NCBI GenBank assembly: GCA_030147805.1
Contig: JASBUR010000040.1
Coordinates: 1 to 64,000 of the forward strand
Source: Sphingomonadaceae bacterium
GTDB lineage: Bacteria > Pseudomonadota > Alphaproteobacteria > Sphingomonadales > Sphingomonadaceae
Reading direction: 5' to 3'
Length of the DNA: 64,000 nucleotides
The translations under genes and the position numbers were made by a program. Positions within the stretch are counted from its first letter, which is position 1. The number at the start of each line of letters is the position of its first letter. Shown here one piece after another: positions 25,493 to 34,264 of the stretch. The notes beneath the pieces were generated by a model, which was not told the DNA's origin, made no database searches, and saw only the letters and a list, made by a program, of their open reading frames with translations.

Positions 25493-26172
25493 CGCTGAGC
25501 GAGACCGAGATCGCGGCCCTGCTGCTCAGCCTCAAGGTCGGGCTGGCGGCGATGCTCGCGGTGCTGCCCGTCGCCTATGGCCTCGCCTGGCTGCTGGCGC
25601 GGCGGCGCTTTCCCGGCCGGCTGCTGCTCGACGCGCTCGTCCACCTGCCGCTCGTCCTGCCGCCGGTCGTCGTCGGCTATCTGCTGCTGATCGCCTTCGG
25701 GCGCAACGGGCCGCTCGCCTTCCTCGGCGACGCGCTGCTGTTCCGCTGGACCGGTGCCGCGCTCGCGGCGGCGTTGATGGCGCTGCCGCTGATGGTGCGC
25801 GCGATGCGGCTGTCGATCGAGGCGGTCGACCGCCGCCTCGTCGGCGCCGCGCGCTCGCTCGGCGCCTCGCCCTGGCGCGCCTTCGCGAGCGTGACGCTGC
25901 CGCTGTCGCTGCCCGGCGTGCTGGCGGGGGCAGTGCTCGGCTTCGCCAAGGCGATGGGCGAGTTCGGCGCCACCATCACCTTCGTGTCGAGCATCCCCGG
26001 CGAGACGCAGACGCTGCCGCTGGCGATCTACGGCCTGCTGCAGGTCCCCGGCGCCGAGCCGCAGGTGGTGCGGCTGGCGATCCTCTCGATCATCCTGTCG
26101 CTCGGCGCACTGCTCGTCTCCGAGACGCTCGTCCGCCGTGCCAACCGCCACCGAGGCGACGATGCGCTTTGA
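25489..26172 (+). CDS. modB: molybdate ABC transporter permease
   Basis: A 227-aa inner-membrane permease with five to six transmembrane segments. The ATPase-contact EAA loop is ARSLGASPWRAFASVTLPLSLPGVLAG near residue 125, and GFAKAMGEFGATITF is a strong ModB marker. It starts at GTG 25489 (VTLSETEIAALL), typical for the family, and overlaps modC by 11 bp. Molybdenum imported here would serve cofactor synthesis elsewhere in the genome. Confidence 0.94.
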   Translation: MTLSETEIAALLLSLKVGLAAMLAVLPVAYGLAWLLARRRFPGRLLLDALVHLPLVLPPVVVGYLLLIAFGRNGPLAFLGDALLFRWTGAALAAALMALPLMVRAMRLSIEAVDRRLVGAARSLGASPWRAFASVTLPLSLPGVLAGAVLGFAKAMGEFGATITFVSSIPGETQTLPLAIYGLLQVPGAEPQVVRLAILSIILSLGALLVSETLVRRANRHRGDDAL

Positions 26173-26767
26173 GGTCCGTGTCTCGAAGCGGCTCGGCGAC
26201 CTCGCGCTCGACGTCGACCTGGCGAGCGACGCCGCGGTCGTCGCGCTGTTCGCGCCGTCGGGGGCCGGCAAGACGACGCTGCTCAACCTTGTCGCCGGGC
26301 TCGGCCGGCCCGACGCCGGCCGCATCGCCATCGCCGGCGAGACGCTGTTCGACGCCGCCGCCGGCGTCAACCTGCCGCCCGAGCGGCGCCGGATCGGCTA
26401 TGTTTTCCAGGACCGCCGGCTGTTCCCGCACCTCAAGGTGCGTGCCAATCTGCTGTACGGGCGCCAACGTAGCGGCGACGACATCGCCCCGACGCTCGAT
26501 CTGCTCGGCATCGGCCATCTGCTCGACCGCTGGCCCGCCACCCTGTCGGGCGGCGAGGCGCAGCGGGTCGCGATCGGACGCGCGCTGCTGGCCGACCCGC
26601 GCGTCCTGCTGTTCGACGAGCCGCTCTCGCACCTCGACCGCGCCCGTCGCGACGAAATCCTCGCGCTCATCCGCCGGCTGCGCGACGAAACCGGCCTCCC
26701 CATGCTCTACGTCACCCACGACGCCTCGGAAATCGACGCGCTGGGGGCGGAACGCTTCGACCTCTAG
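26162..26767 (+). CDS. modC: molybdate ABC transporter ATP-binding protein, short form
   Basis: A 201-aa ATPase: Walker A FAPSGAGKTTLLNLVAGL, Q-loop YVFQDRRLFPHL, signature LSGGEAQRVAIGRALL, Walker B VLLFDEPLSHLD and the H-loop YVTHDASE. The canonical ModC is about 350 aa with a C-terminal Mop/TOBE domain that binds molybdate; this one stops right after the ATPase core (AERFDL). The reading frame is intact, so it is a natural short form rather than a broken gene. ATG 26162 overlaps modB. Confidence 0.9.
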   Translation: MRFEVRVSKRLGDLALDVDLASDAAVVALFAPSGAGKTTLLNLVAGLGRPDAGRIAIAGETLFDAAAGVNLPPERRRIGYVFQDRRLFPHLKVRANLLYGRQRSGDDIAPTLDLLGIGHLLDRWPATLSGGEAQRVAIGRALLADPRVLLFDEPLSHLDRARRDEILALIRRLRDETGLPMLYVTHDASEIDALGAERFDL

Positions 26768-26809
26768 CGAGCTGAACCGCCGTGGGCGGCGCAACGGGAA
26801 GCCCGGGGG

Positions 26810-27898
26810 CTACCCGACGCCCGGGATCCGCGTCCACGCCGCGAGCCGCGTCGCCAGCCCCGGCCATGCCTTCGCCGCCTCGACGATCAGCGGCTGCAGC
26901 CACGCCGGCTGCCCGAGCCGATACAGCGCCCGCGCCGTCCGCATCTGCCCGGCGAATTCGGCGCGGCATGCCGCGTGGAACGCACGCGCATCGACGCCGG
27001 CGACGATCGCCGCGGCGGCGGCGCGTCCGCTGTGCATCGCGATCGCCATGCCGTCGCCCGAGAAGGACGGAACCACCGCGCACTGGTCGCCGACGCGGTA
27101 CAGCGCCGGCAGATCGTCGGGCCGCGGACGATAACGAAAGCCATAGGGCACGCCCGCGACGGTGAGCGGCCGGTCGAGCAGCTCGACCGCGCCGTCCAGT
27201 CGCTCGCCGAGGTGGCGACAGTCGCGGCGCAGCCGCTGCTGGAGCGCCGGCCAGCCGCCCGCCGCGTCAAAGCGTCGGCGCTCGACGAGCAGGCAGAGAT
27301 TGGCCCTGCCGCCCTCGACCAGCTGCAGCCCGGCATAGCCGCCGGCGAACAGCATGATCTCGATATGCCCCGCGAGCGCCGCCGCCGGCGCCGCGGCCAG
27401 CCGGAAATAGCTCTTGAAGCCGATGAGATCGGTGACCGTTCCACGTGAAACACGCTTTGCGCCGCGGACGTCGTGCTTGCCGCTCGCCAGGACCAGCCGC
27501 GCGGCATCGATGGCGCCCGCATCGGTCGCCAGCCTCAGCCCGCCGATCTCACGCACCGTCACGCCGCGCTCGATCACCGCGCCGGCGCCGGCAGCGCGGT
27601 CGAGCATCGCCGCGTCCATCGTCTTGCGGGTCAGGCCGTACGCGCGGAACGGCAGCGGCGCTTCGGCGACGCGGTCGCCGCTCACCAGTCGCAGCCGGTC
27701 GATCGCCGGCGCGCCGAGCGCCGCGGGGTCGATGTCCATCGCCCGCAGCACTGCCTGCGCCTCGACGCTGACGAACTCGCCGCAGATGCGATCGCGCGGC
27801 GCGCTGTCGCGCTCGAGCAGCCGGACCGCATGGCCGGCGCGCGCGAGATGCCAGGCAGCGGCAGCGCCCGCCGGGCCGCCACCGACGACGACCGTCAC
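26810..27898 (-). CDS. FAD-dependent oxidoreductase of the type III PKS operon
   Basis: A 362-aa flavoprotein of the geranylgeranyl-reductase/monooxygenase-like group. It has the FAD Rossmann VVVGGGPAGAAAAWHL with the ribose-binding LLERD, then the GG motif-like DRICGEFVS, and the second FAD motif YRVGDQCAVVPSFSGDGMAIAMHSG near residue 275. It starts at GTG 27898, overlapping the methyltransferase stop (GTGA). As third gene of the operon it is likely to hydroxylate or reduce the polyketide product. A parS-like sequence lies within its coding region (27437-27452). Confidence 0.85.
   Translation of the reverse strand: MTVVVGGGPAGAAAAWHLARAGHAVRLLERDSAPRDRICGEFVSVEAQAVLRAMDIDPAALGAPAIDRLRLVSGDRVAEAPLPFRAYGLTRKTMDAAMLDRAAGAGAVIERGVTVREIGGLRLATDAGAIDAARLVLASGKHDVRGAKRVSRGTVTDLIGFKSYFRLAAAPAAALAGHIEIMLFAGGYAGLQLVEGGRANLCLLVERRRFDAAGGWPALQQRLRRDCRHLGERLDGAVELLDRPLTVAGVPYGFRYRPRPDDLPALYRVGDQCAVVPSFSGDGMAIAMHSGRAAAAAIVAGVDARAFHAACRAEFAGQMRTARALYRLGQPAWLQPLIVEAAKAWPGLATRLAAWTRIPGVG
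27437..27452 (-). other. parS-like site, one mismatch, inside the FAD oxidoreductase gene
   Basis: On the minus strand the sequence is TGTTTCACGTGGAACG. It differs at one position from TGTTTCACGTGAAACG, which occurs three times at 35.3-39.5 kb. It encodes VSRGT in the flavoprotein. It may be a functional weaker ParB site or a chance match; the closeness to the partition genes favours the former. Confidence 0.5.
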
Positions 27899-28605
27899 CT
27901 GATCCGCCCGACGCACAGGCGAAACGGCAGTTTCCAGTGCAGCGCGATGGTGGCGCGGTCGAGCCCGGCGCGCGCGATCAGCCGCTCCCAATCGTCGCGC
28001 CGGAAGGCGCGCGCCACCGACAGCGGTCCGTCGTGGCGCACGAAGCGATGCCAGCGCATCGCGCCGCTCAGCGCGCAAAAGCCGTGGTAGGCGATCGCGT
28101 GGCGATGCAGGTCGTTGACGAACCAGCCCTTCTGCGCGGTCGCCTCCATCCAGCGCAGGAAGCCGACGAGCTGGTCGTCGTCGAGATGATGCGCGACGAG
28201 CGAGCTGATGACGAAATCGGGCGCTCGCTCGAAATGCGCCTCGAAGACGTCGCCGGTGCGATAGTCGATCGCCATGTCGGTCGGCGTCACCGCGAGCGCC
28301 GACGTCGCGCTCCATGGGCTGAGGTCGATGCCGGTCAGCTCGGGCACCAGCCCGCGCTTCGTCGCCCAGCGATGGATCGCCCGCAGCATGTCGCCCTGGC
28401 CCGAGCCGACGTCGACCAGCGTGAAGCGGCTGCCGCGCGGCAGGTCGCGCGTCGCGCGCGCCAGCCAGGCCAGCGTCGGCGGCCGCGCCATCGTCCAGCG
28501 GTTGACGGCGGCGAGGTCGGTCAGGCAGTCGCGGAACGTCGCCTCGTCGACCGCGGGATCATCCATCCATTCGGCTGCGAAGCTGCGCCTGCGCAGGTCG
28601 GGCAC
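27895..28605 (-). CDS. class I SAM-dependent methyltransferase of the type III PKS operon
   Basis: A 236-aa soluble methyltransferase with motif I LVDVGSGQGDMLRAI near residue 64, the acidic strand-2 end TGIDLSP, and motif IV-like APDFVISSLVAHHLDDDQLVGFL near 130. In type III PKS operons such enzymes usually methylate a phenolic oxygen or ring carbon, so it probably tailors the polyketide. It follows the PKS by 13 bp and overlaps the oxidoreductase by 4 bp. Confidence 0.85.
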   Translation of the reverse strand: MPDLRRRSFAAEWMDDPAVDEATFRDCLTDLAAVNRWTMARPPTLAWLARATRDLPRGSRFTLVDVGSGQGDMLRAIHRWATKRGLVPELTGIDLSPWSATSALAVTPTDMAIDYRTGDVFEAHFERAPDFVISSLVAHHLDDDQLVGFLRWMEATAQKGWFVNDLHRHAIAYHGFCALSGAMRWHRFVRHDGPLSVARAFRRDDWERLIARAGLDRATIALHWKLPFRLCVGRIR

Positions 28606-28618
28606 CGAGCCGCCCTCG

Positions 28619-29692
28619 CTAGCTTGCGCGCTCGAAGCGGAAGGTCTCGGCGGCGAGGCCGGGCCCGAACGCCATGCCGAGCCCCCGGTTCCCCTCGCCG
28701 GCGCGCATCAGCCGGTCGAGCACGAACATCAGCGTCGCCGAGCTCATGTTGCCGAAGTCGCGCAGCACGCCGCGCGACCAGCGCAGGCTGTCCTTGCTCA
28801 GCTCGAACCCCTGTTCGACCGCGTCGAGGATGGTGCGGCCGCCGGCGTGGACGGCATAGGTGTCATAGTCGTCGGGGCGCCGACCGCGCAGGATGCCGTT
28901 CGCGTCGTTGCGCTGCAGCTCGCTTTTCAGCGCGCCGCCGATGCGCTGCGGCACCTCGCCCGACAGATGCATGTCGAAGCCGCCGTCGCCGATCCGCCAG
29001 GTGATCGCCTCGGCGCTGCCCTCGATCGCCACCGGCTTGAAGTCGATGAGCGCCAGGCCTTCTGGCTCGGCGGTCACCAGCGCCGCCGCGGCGCCATCGC
29101 CGAACAGCAGCATCGACAGCAGCTTCTCGAGCTCGGGGGTCTGCTGGAAATGCAAGGTGCACAGTTCGAGATTGACCACCAGCACGCGGGCCTGCGGGTC
29201 GGACCGTACGAAATGATGCGCCAGCCGCAACGAGTTGACCGCGGCGTAGCAGCCCATGAAGCCGACGACGGTGCGCTCGACCGACGGGTTGAGCCCCGCC
29301 CTGGTGACGATCATCTGGTCGAGTCCCGGCGCGATGAAGCCGGTGCAGGAGGCGACGACGATATGCGTGATCGCGCTGCGGTCGACGTTGCCGAGCGCGT
29401 CGATCGCCTGGCAGGCCAGCTCGGGCGCGAAGCGCTCGTAGCGCGCCATGCGCGCGGCGGTGCCGGGGAATTTGTCGACGCGGTAGAAGCCTTCGGTGTC
29501 GCCGCCGACGTCGGGATCGGGGGCGAAGTGCGAATAGCGGTGATCGATGTCGGCGCGGCTGACCATCCGCTTGAACAGGATCTGCTCGCGCCGTTCGGGA
29601 ATGAAGCTTTCGACCAGGCCGACGAACGCCTGGTGGATGTCGTGCGGCGGTACCGCGGTGCCGATATGGTTGAGATGCGCGGTGGCGGCCAT
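28619..29692 (-). CDS. type III polyketide synthase (chalcone/stilbene synthase family)
   Basis: A 357-aa homodimeric ketosynthase that extends an acyl-CoA starter with malonyl-CoA. The catalytic triad is complete: Cys148 in GFMGCYAAVNSLRLAHH, His in YAVHAGGRTILDAVEQ and Asn in DFGNMSSATLMFVLD. The sequence resembles bacterial alkylresorcinol/alkylpyrone synthases more than plant enzymes, so the product may be a phenolic lipid; the starter cannot be read. I chose ATG 29692 (MAATAHLNHIGT), because the N-terminal extension to 29758 is unrelated. It leads an operon with a methyltransferase and a flavoprotein. Confidence 0.92.
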   Translation of the reverse strand: MAATAHLNHIGTAVPPHDIHQAFVGLVESFIPERREQILFKRMVSRADIDHRYSHFAPDPDVGGDTEGFYRVDKFPGTAARMARYERFAPELACQAIDALGNVDRSAITHIVVASCTGFIAPGLDQMIVTRAGLNPSVERTVVGFMGCYAAVNSLRLAHHFVRSDPQARVLVVNLELCTLHFQQTPELEKLLSMLLFGDGAAAALVTAEPEGLALIDFKPVAIEGSAEAITWRIGDGGFDMHLSGEVPQRIGGALKSELQRNDANGILRGRRPDDYDTYAVHAGGRTILDAVEQGFELSKDSLRWSRGVLRDFGNMSSATLMFVLDRLMRAGEGNRGLGMAFGPGLAAETFRFERAS

Positions 29693-29813
29693 GAGAAATT
29701 CCTGCCCGAAGGATGGCGCCGCGAGCGTGCGCCCTCGCTTCCAACAAAGCAAACGCACGAAAGTTTGCCCGAACGGCGGCCGGGACCGAATTATCTCGGG
29801 CGAAGCGCCGCGC

Positions 29814-30584
29814 TTAGAAGCGGAACGAGGTGCCGAGGTAGACCGACGGATCCTCGCGATCGTCGGTCAGGCGCGGATCGAGCGGCGTGATCAGCTGGTA
29901 GCGCATGCCGCCCTGCAGCGACAGCCGCGGGGTGACCGCATAGGCGCCGCCGAGCTCGAGCGCATAGCGCTTGTCGAGCAGCAGCGCCTCGTTCGCGTCG
30001 AGATGCGACGGCAGCTCGCCGGTCGCCTGCAGGCTCGCCTTCCAGCGGCTGCCGCGGTAGCTGAGGCCGAGGTCGACGCCTTCGCGCACCGGGCCGATCA
30101 ACCCGCTTTCCAGCCGGCTGTAGCCGCCCGACACCGAGAAGCCCTGGTAGCCGACCGACACGCCGAGATTATAGCCCGACGGCGTCAGCCCATCGATCGC
30201 CGCCGACGCGACCGCGGTGCGCGTGGTCGCGGTGGGCGCGACGACGCGCGAGGTCAGGCCGAGCGTCAGCGCCTTGCGGTCGCTCTTGCCCGACGGCGTG
30301 AAGCGAAACGAGCGCTCGACCGCCTGCGCGCGGATCGCGGCGCTGCGCGCCGGGTCGACGAGCGACGGCGTGAACGAGCCGAGCGAACCGGCGCGAAGCT
30401 TTTCGGTGACGGCGCTCTCGGCGACGACCTTCGCCTTCGCGGGTTTCTTGGCCTTGAGCGCCGCGCCGGCGGCGCTGGTCTTGGCGGGAGTCGGATTCGC
30501 ATGGGCCGTCGCCGACGCCGTGAGCAGCGCCGCCATCACCAACCCTGTCGCGAAACTCCGCGCCACCGCCCGTCCTTTGTCCAA
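29814..30584 (-). CDS. putative outer-membrane beta-barrel protein
   Basis: A 256-aa exported protein: signal peptide to about residue 30 (LTASATAHA), a Lys/Ala-rich linker (35-55), then alternating amphipathic strands (YNLGVSVGYQGFSVSGGYSR, VDLGLSYRGSRWKASLQATG, YALELGGAYAVTPRLSLQGGMRYQ) and a C-terminal aromatic GTSFRF, the usual BAM recognition end. I infer an outer-membrane barrel of roughly eight to ten strands. It stands upstream of the PKS gene on the same strand (121 bp), so a link with that operon is possible but unproven. Confidence 0.7.
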   Translation of the reverse strand: MDKGRAVARSFATGLVMAALLTASATAHANPTPAKTSAAGAALKAKKPAKAKVVAESAVTEKLRAGSLGSFTPSLVDPARSAAIRAQAVERSFRFTPSGKSDRKALTLGLTSRVVAPTATTRTAVASAAIDGLTPSGYNLGVSVGYQGFSVSGGYSRLESGLIGPVREGVDLGLSYRGSRWKASLQATGELPSHLDANEALLLDKRYALELGGAYAVTPRLSLQGGMRYQLITPLDPRLTDDREDPSVYLGTSFRF

Positions 30585-30787
30585 CCCCGCGTGCCCTTGT
30601 TAACGGCACTTGGGACTCAGCATATAATTATACGTAGCAGACTCGGACAGACCCTCGTCGGGAGTCGCAACGTCGCATCGCATGAATCGATGCAAGCTGT
30701 TGCCCGAAGCCCACAATAATTCCGGGCTTTGCGCGAGGGGCGCCAGCGCCCTATAACGCGCCGAGCGATTTTTGGAGAGCCCGCACA

Positions 30788-31222
30788 GTGACGAAACCGG
30801 TCCGCATCATCGGCGTGGCAGTCGCCGCCTGCCTCGTCGCCGCCTGCGGCGGCAGCAAGGAGCGCGCCAACCCCGACATCGCCGCGGCGCGCGTCGCGAC
30901 GATCGGCGTCAACGCCTATCTGTGGCGCGCCGCGCTCGAAACGCTCGCCTTCATGCCGATGGCGCAGACCGATTCGAACGGCGGCGTCATCGTCACCGAC
31001 TGGTACGCCAACCCGCAGGCGCCGGGCGAGCGCGTCAAGGTCAGCGTGTTCATCCTCGACCAGGATCTGCGCGCCGATGCGATCCGCGTGTCGGCGGTGC
31101 GGCAGGAGAACAAGGGCGGCGCCTGGCTCGACGCGCCGGTGCGCGCCGGCACGGTGCAGAAGCTCGAGGAAACCATCCTCGCCAAGGCCCGGGACCTCCG
31201 CCGCGCCGCTATCGAGGGTTAA
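30788..31222 (+). CDS. DUF3576 family lipoprotein
   Basis: A 144-aa lipoprotein with lipobox LVAAC (cysteine at residue 20) and the family core TIGVNAYLWRAALETLAFMPMAQTDS, GGVIVTDWYANPQAPGERVKVSVFILD. DUF3576 proteins are conserved in alphaproteobacteria upstream of leuS, as here; their role is unknown, and the nearby lptE makes an envelope role plausible. It starts at GTG 30788 after TTGGAGAG. leuS begins 4 bp after its stop. The 200-bp gap upstream holds an AT-rich patch (CATATAATTATACG, about 30619-30632) that may belong to a promoter. Confidence 0.88.
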   Translation: MTKPVRIIGVAVAACLVAACGGSKERANPDIAAARVATIGVNAYLWRAALETLAFMPMAQTDSNGGVIVTDWYANPQAPGERVKVSVFILDQDLRADAIRVSAVRQENKGGAWLDAPVRAGTVQKLEETILAKARDLRRAAIEG

Positions 31223-31226
31223 GTAA

Positions 31227-33743
31227 TTGACATCGCGGTTTAATCCCAAAGCGGCCGACGGTCGCTGGCAACGGCTGTGGGAGGAACGCCAGACCTTCCG
31301 CGCCGACGATGGTTCGCCCAAGCCCAAGGCCTATGTGCTCGAGATGTTTCCCTATCCGTCGGGACGCATCCACATGGGACATGTGCGCAACTACACGATG
31401 GGCGACGTGCTGGCGCGCGCGCGCCGCGCGCAGGGCTTCGAGGTGCTGCACCCGATGGGCTGGGACGCCTTCGGCATGCCCGCCGAGAATGCCGCCTTCG
31501 AGAAGAAGACCCACCCCGGCGCCTGGACCTGGGCGAACATCGCCGCGATGCGCGAGCAGCTGAAGGGCATCGGCTTCGCGATCGACTGGTCGCGCGAGCT
31601 GGCGACCTGCGACCCCGCCTATTATGGCCACGAGCAGGCGCTGTTCCTCGATTTCTACGCGGCGGGCCTCGTCTACCGCCGCGAGAGCGCGGTCAACTGG
31701 GACCCGGTCGACATGACCGTGCTCGCCAACGAGCAGGTGATCGACGGCCGCGGCTGGCGCTCGGGCGCGCTCGTCGAGCGCCGCAAGCTCAGCCAGTGGT
31801 TCCTCAAGATCACCCAGTTCGCCGACGAGCTGCTCGACGGGCTCAAGGGGCTCGACGACTGGCCGGAGAAGGTCAGGACGATGCAGGAGAACTGGATCGG
31901 CCGCAGCCGGGGGGTGCGCTTCAGCTTCGCGCCCAACGCGCCCTTCGCGACGCCGATCGAGGTCTATTCGACGCGCCCCGACACCATTTTCGGCGCGAGC
32001 TTCGTCGCGGTCGCCGCCGATCACCCGGTCGCGCAGGCGATCGCCGCCGGCAACGCCGAGGCCGCCGCCTTCATCGAGCGCTGCAAGCTCGGCGGCACCA
32101 CGGCCGCCGAACTCGACACCGCCGAGAAGCTCGGCTTCGATACCGGCTTCACCGTCGCGCATCCCTTCGACGCCGGCCTGGCGCTGCCCGTCTACATCGC
32201 CAATTTCGTGCTGATGGACTATGGCACCGGCGCCGTCATGGGAGTGCCGGCGCACGACCAGCGCGACCTCGATTTCGCGCGCAAATATCGCCTGTCGGTG
32301 CGCCGCGTCGTCTCGGCCGGCGACGAGACCGATCCGGTCTTCGTCGGCGACGAGGCCTATACCGGCCCCGGCCGCATCGTGAATTCGGACTTCCTCGACG
32401 GGCTCGACGTCGAGGCCGCCAAGGCCGAGGTCATCCGCCGCGCCGAAGCGGGCGGCTGGGGCGAGGGCACGACCGTCTATCGGCTGCGCGACTGGGGCGT
32501 CTCGCGCCAGCGCTATTGGGGCACGCCGATCCCGATCATTCATTGCGACGCCTGCGGCCCCGTCGGCGTCCCGAAGGCGCAGCTGCCGGTGGTGCTGCCC
32601 GACGACGTCACCTTCGACGTCCCCGGCAACCCGCTCGACCGCCATCCGACCTGGAAGCATGTCGACTGCCCGAGCTGCGGCCAGCCGGCGGTGCGCGAGA
32701 CCGACACGCTCGATACCTTCGCCGATTCCTCCTGGTATTTCATCCGCTTCGCATCGCAGCCCGACGACAGGCCGTTCGACAAGGCGATGGCCGAGAGCTG
32801 GCTGCCCGTCGGGCAGTATATCGGCGGCGTCGAGCATGCGATCCTCCATCTGCTCTACGCGCGCTTCTGGACGCGCGCCCTCCAGCACATCGGCAAGCTC
32901 GACATCGCCGAGCCCTTCGCCTCGCTGTTCACGCAGGGAATGGTGACGCACGAGACCTATCGCGACGCCGACGGCCAGTGGATCGAACCCGCTGCGGTCC
33001 GTCGCAGCGGCGATGGCGTCGTCGAGATCGCGTCGGGCCGGCCGGTCGCCGTCGGCCGCACCGAAAAGATGTCGAAGTCGAAGAAGAACGTCATCGACCC
33101 GACGCCGATCCTCGAGCAGTACGGCGCCGACGCGGTGCGCTGGTTCATGCTGTCGGACTCGCCGCCCGAGCGCGACCTCGCCTGGTCCGAGGCCGGCATC
33201 GAGGGCGCCTGGCGCTTCGTCCAGCGCGTCTGGCGGCTCGTCGACGGCTGCGATTCCGCGGCGGCGGGCGACGATGCGGCGCTGACGCGGCTGGTCCACA
33301 AGACAATCGCCGGCGTCTCCGCCGATATCGATGCGCTGCACTTCAACAAGGCCGTCGCCCGCCTCTACGAGCTGGTCAACGCGCTCGAGAAGGCGCCGCC
33401 GTCGGCGGCGCGGCGCACGGGTATCGTCGACCTCGTCAAGCTGGTGGCGCCGATGGTGCCGCACCTCGCCGAAGAGGCCTGGGCGGCGCTCGGGCAGGAC
33501 GGCCTCGTCGCCACCGCGCCCTGGCCGGTCGCCGACCCGGCGCTGCTCGTCGAGGACAGCGTGACCGTGGCGGTGCAGATCAACGGCAAGCTGCGCGACA
33601 CCATCGAGCTTCCCAAGGGCCTGGCGCGCGAGGCGGTCGAGGCGCAGGTGCTGGCGCTCGACAAGGTCGTTCGCGCGCTCGACGGCAAGCCGCCGAAGAA
33701 GGTGATCGTCGTGCCCGACCGGCTCGTGAACCTCGTCGCGTGA
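31227..33743 (+). CDS. leuS: leucyl-tRNA synthetase
   Basis: The 838-aa class I synthetase charges tRNA-Leu. It has the HIGH-type motif [15 protein letters not shown] near residue 42, a CP1 editing domain ([15 protein letters not shown]), a zinc-like segment (HCDACG and CPSCG), [10 protein letters not shown] and KMSKSKKNV near residue 614. The start is TTG 31227 ([14 protein letters not shown]), the normal family N-terminus. The lptE start overlaps its stop codon (TGATG). Confidence 0.98.
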   Translation: MTSRFNPKAADGRWQRLWEERQTFRADDGSPKPKAYVLEMFPYPSGRIHMGHVRNYTMGDVLARARRAQGFEVLHPMGWDAFGMPAENAAFEKKTHPGAWTWANIAAMREQLKGIGFAIDWSRELATCDPAYYGHEQALFLDFYAAGLVYRRESAVNWDPVDMTVLANEQVIDGRGWRSGALVERRKLSQWFLKITQFADELLDGLKGLDDWPEKVRTMQENWIGRSRGVRFSFAPNAPFATPIEVYSTRPDTIFGASFVAVAADHPVAQAIAAGNAEAAAFIERCKLGGTTAAELDTAEKLGFDTGFTVAHPFDAGLALPVYIANFVLMDYGTGAVMGVPAHDQRDLDFARKYRLSVRRVVSAGDETDPVFVGDEAYTGPGRIVNSDFLDGLDVEAAKAEVIRRAEAGGWGEGTTVYRLRDWGVSRQRYWGTPIPIIHCDACGPVGVPKAQLPVVLPDDVTFDVPGNPLDRHPTWKHVDCPSCGQPAVRETDTLDTFADSSWYFIRFASQPDDRPFDKAMAESWLPVGQYIGGVEHAILHLLYARFWTRALQHIGKLDIAEPFASLFTQGMVTHETYRDADGQWIEPAAVRRSGDGVVEIASGRPVAVGRTEKMSKSKKNVIDPTPILEQYGADAVRWFMLSDSPPERDLAWSEAGIEGAWRFVQRVWRLVDGCDSAAAGDDAALTRLVHKTIAGVSADIDALHFNKAVARLYELVNALEKAPPSAARRTGIVDLVKLVAPMVPHLAEEAWAALGQDGLVATAPWPVADPALLVEDSVTVAVQINGKLRDTIELPKGLAREAVEAQVLALDKVVRALDGKPPKKVIVVPDRLVNLVA

Positions 33744-34264
33744 TGATGCTGCGCGCCTCGGTAGTCGGCGCTGCGCTGGCGCTGGCATCGTGCGGGCTGC
33801 AGCCCGTCTATCAGGGCGGCGCGCGCAGCGCGGCGGCGCAGGCGATGGCGAGCATCGAGGTGGCGCCGATCCCCGACCGCGCCGGCTTCCTGATCCGCAA
33901 TGCGCTGCAGGACCGGCTCGGCGGCGCAGGCTCGGGCACCACGCGCTACCGGCTCGAGGTCGAGCTCGACGATTCGATCGAAGGCTTCGGGATCCGCGGC
34001 GACGATTCGATCACCCGCGAACGCCGGACCTTGCGCGCACGCTATCGGCTGGTGAGTTCCGACGGCACGCGCACGCTGCTCGACGCGACCGCGCGCAGCG
34101 ACGCCGGCATCGACGTCGTTCGCTCGTCCGACTTTGCCGTCATCGCCGCCGAAAACAGCGCACTCGAACGGCTGGCGGTCGACCTCGCCGAACAGATCGG
34201 CACGCGGCTGGCGCTGCTGGCGCGCACCACGCCCGAACTTCAGGCGCCGCGACCGACCCCATGA
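33743..34264 (+). CDS. lptE: LPS-assembly lipoprotein LptE
   Basis: A 173-aa outer-membrane lipoprotein that plugs LptD in lipopolysaccharide export. The signal and lipobox are short (ALALASCGLQPVY), followed by the LptE pattern IEVAPIPDRAGFLIRNALQDRL, YRLEVELDD, TRERRTLRARYRLVSSDG and LAEQIGTRLALL. ATG 33743 or ATG 33746 may start it. It sits between leuS and holA, the standard place for lptE. It overlaps holA by 4 bp (ATGA). Confidence 0.9.
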   Translation: MMLRASVVGAALALASCGLQPVYQGGARSAAAQAMASIEVAPIPDRAGFLIRNALQDRLGGAGSGTTRYRLEVELDDSIEGFGIRGDDSITRERRTLRARYRLVSSDGTRTLLDATARSDAGIDVVRSSDFAVIAAENSALERLAVDLAEQIGTRLALLARTTPELQAPRPTP

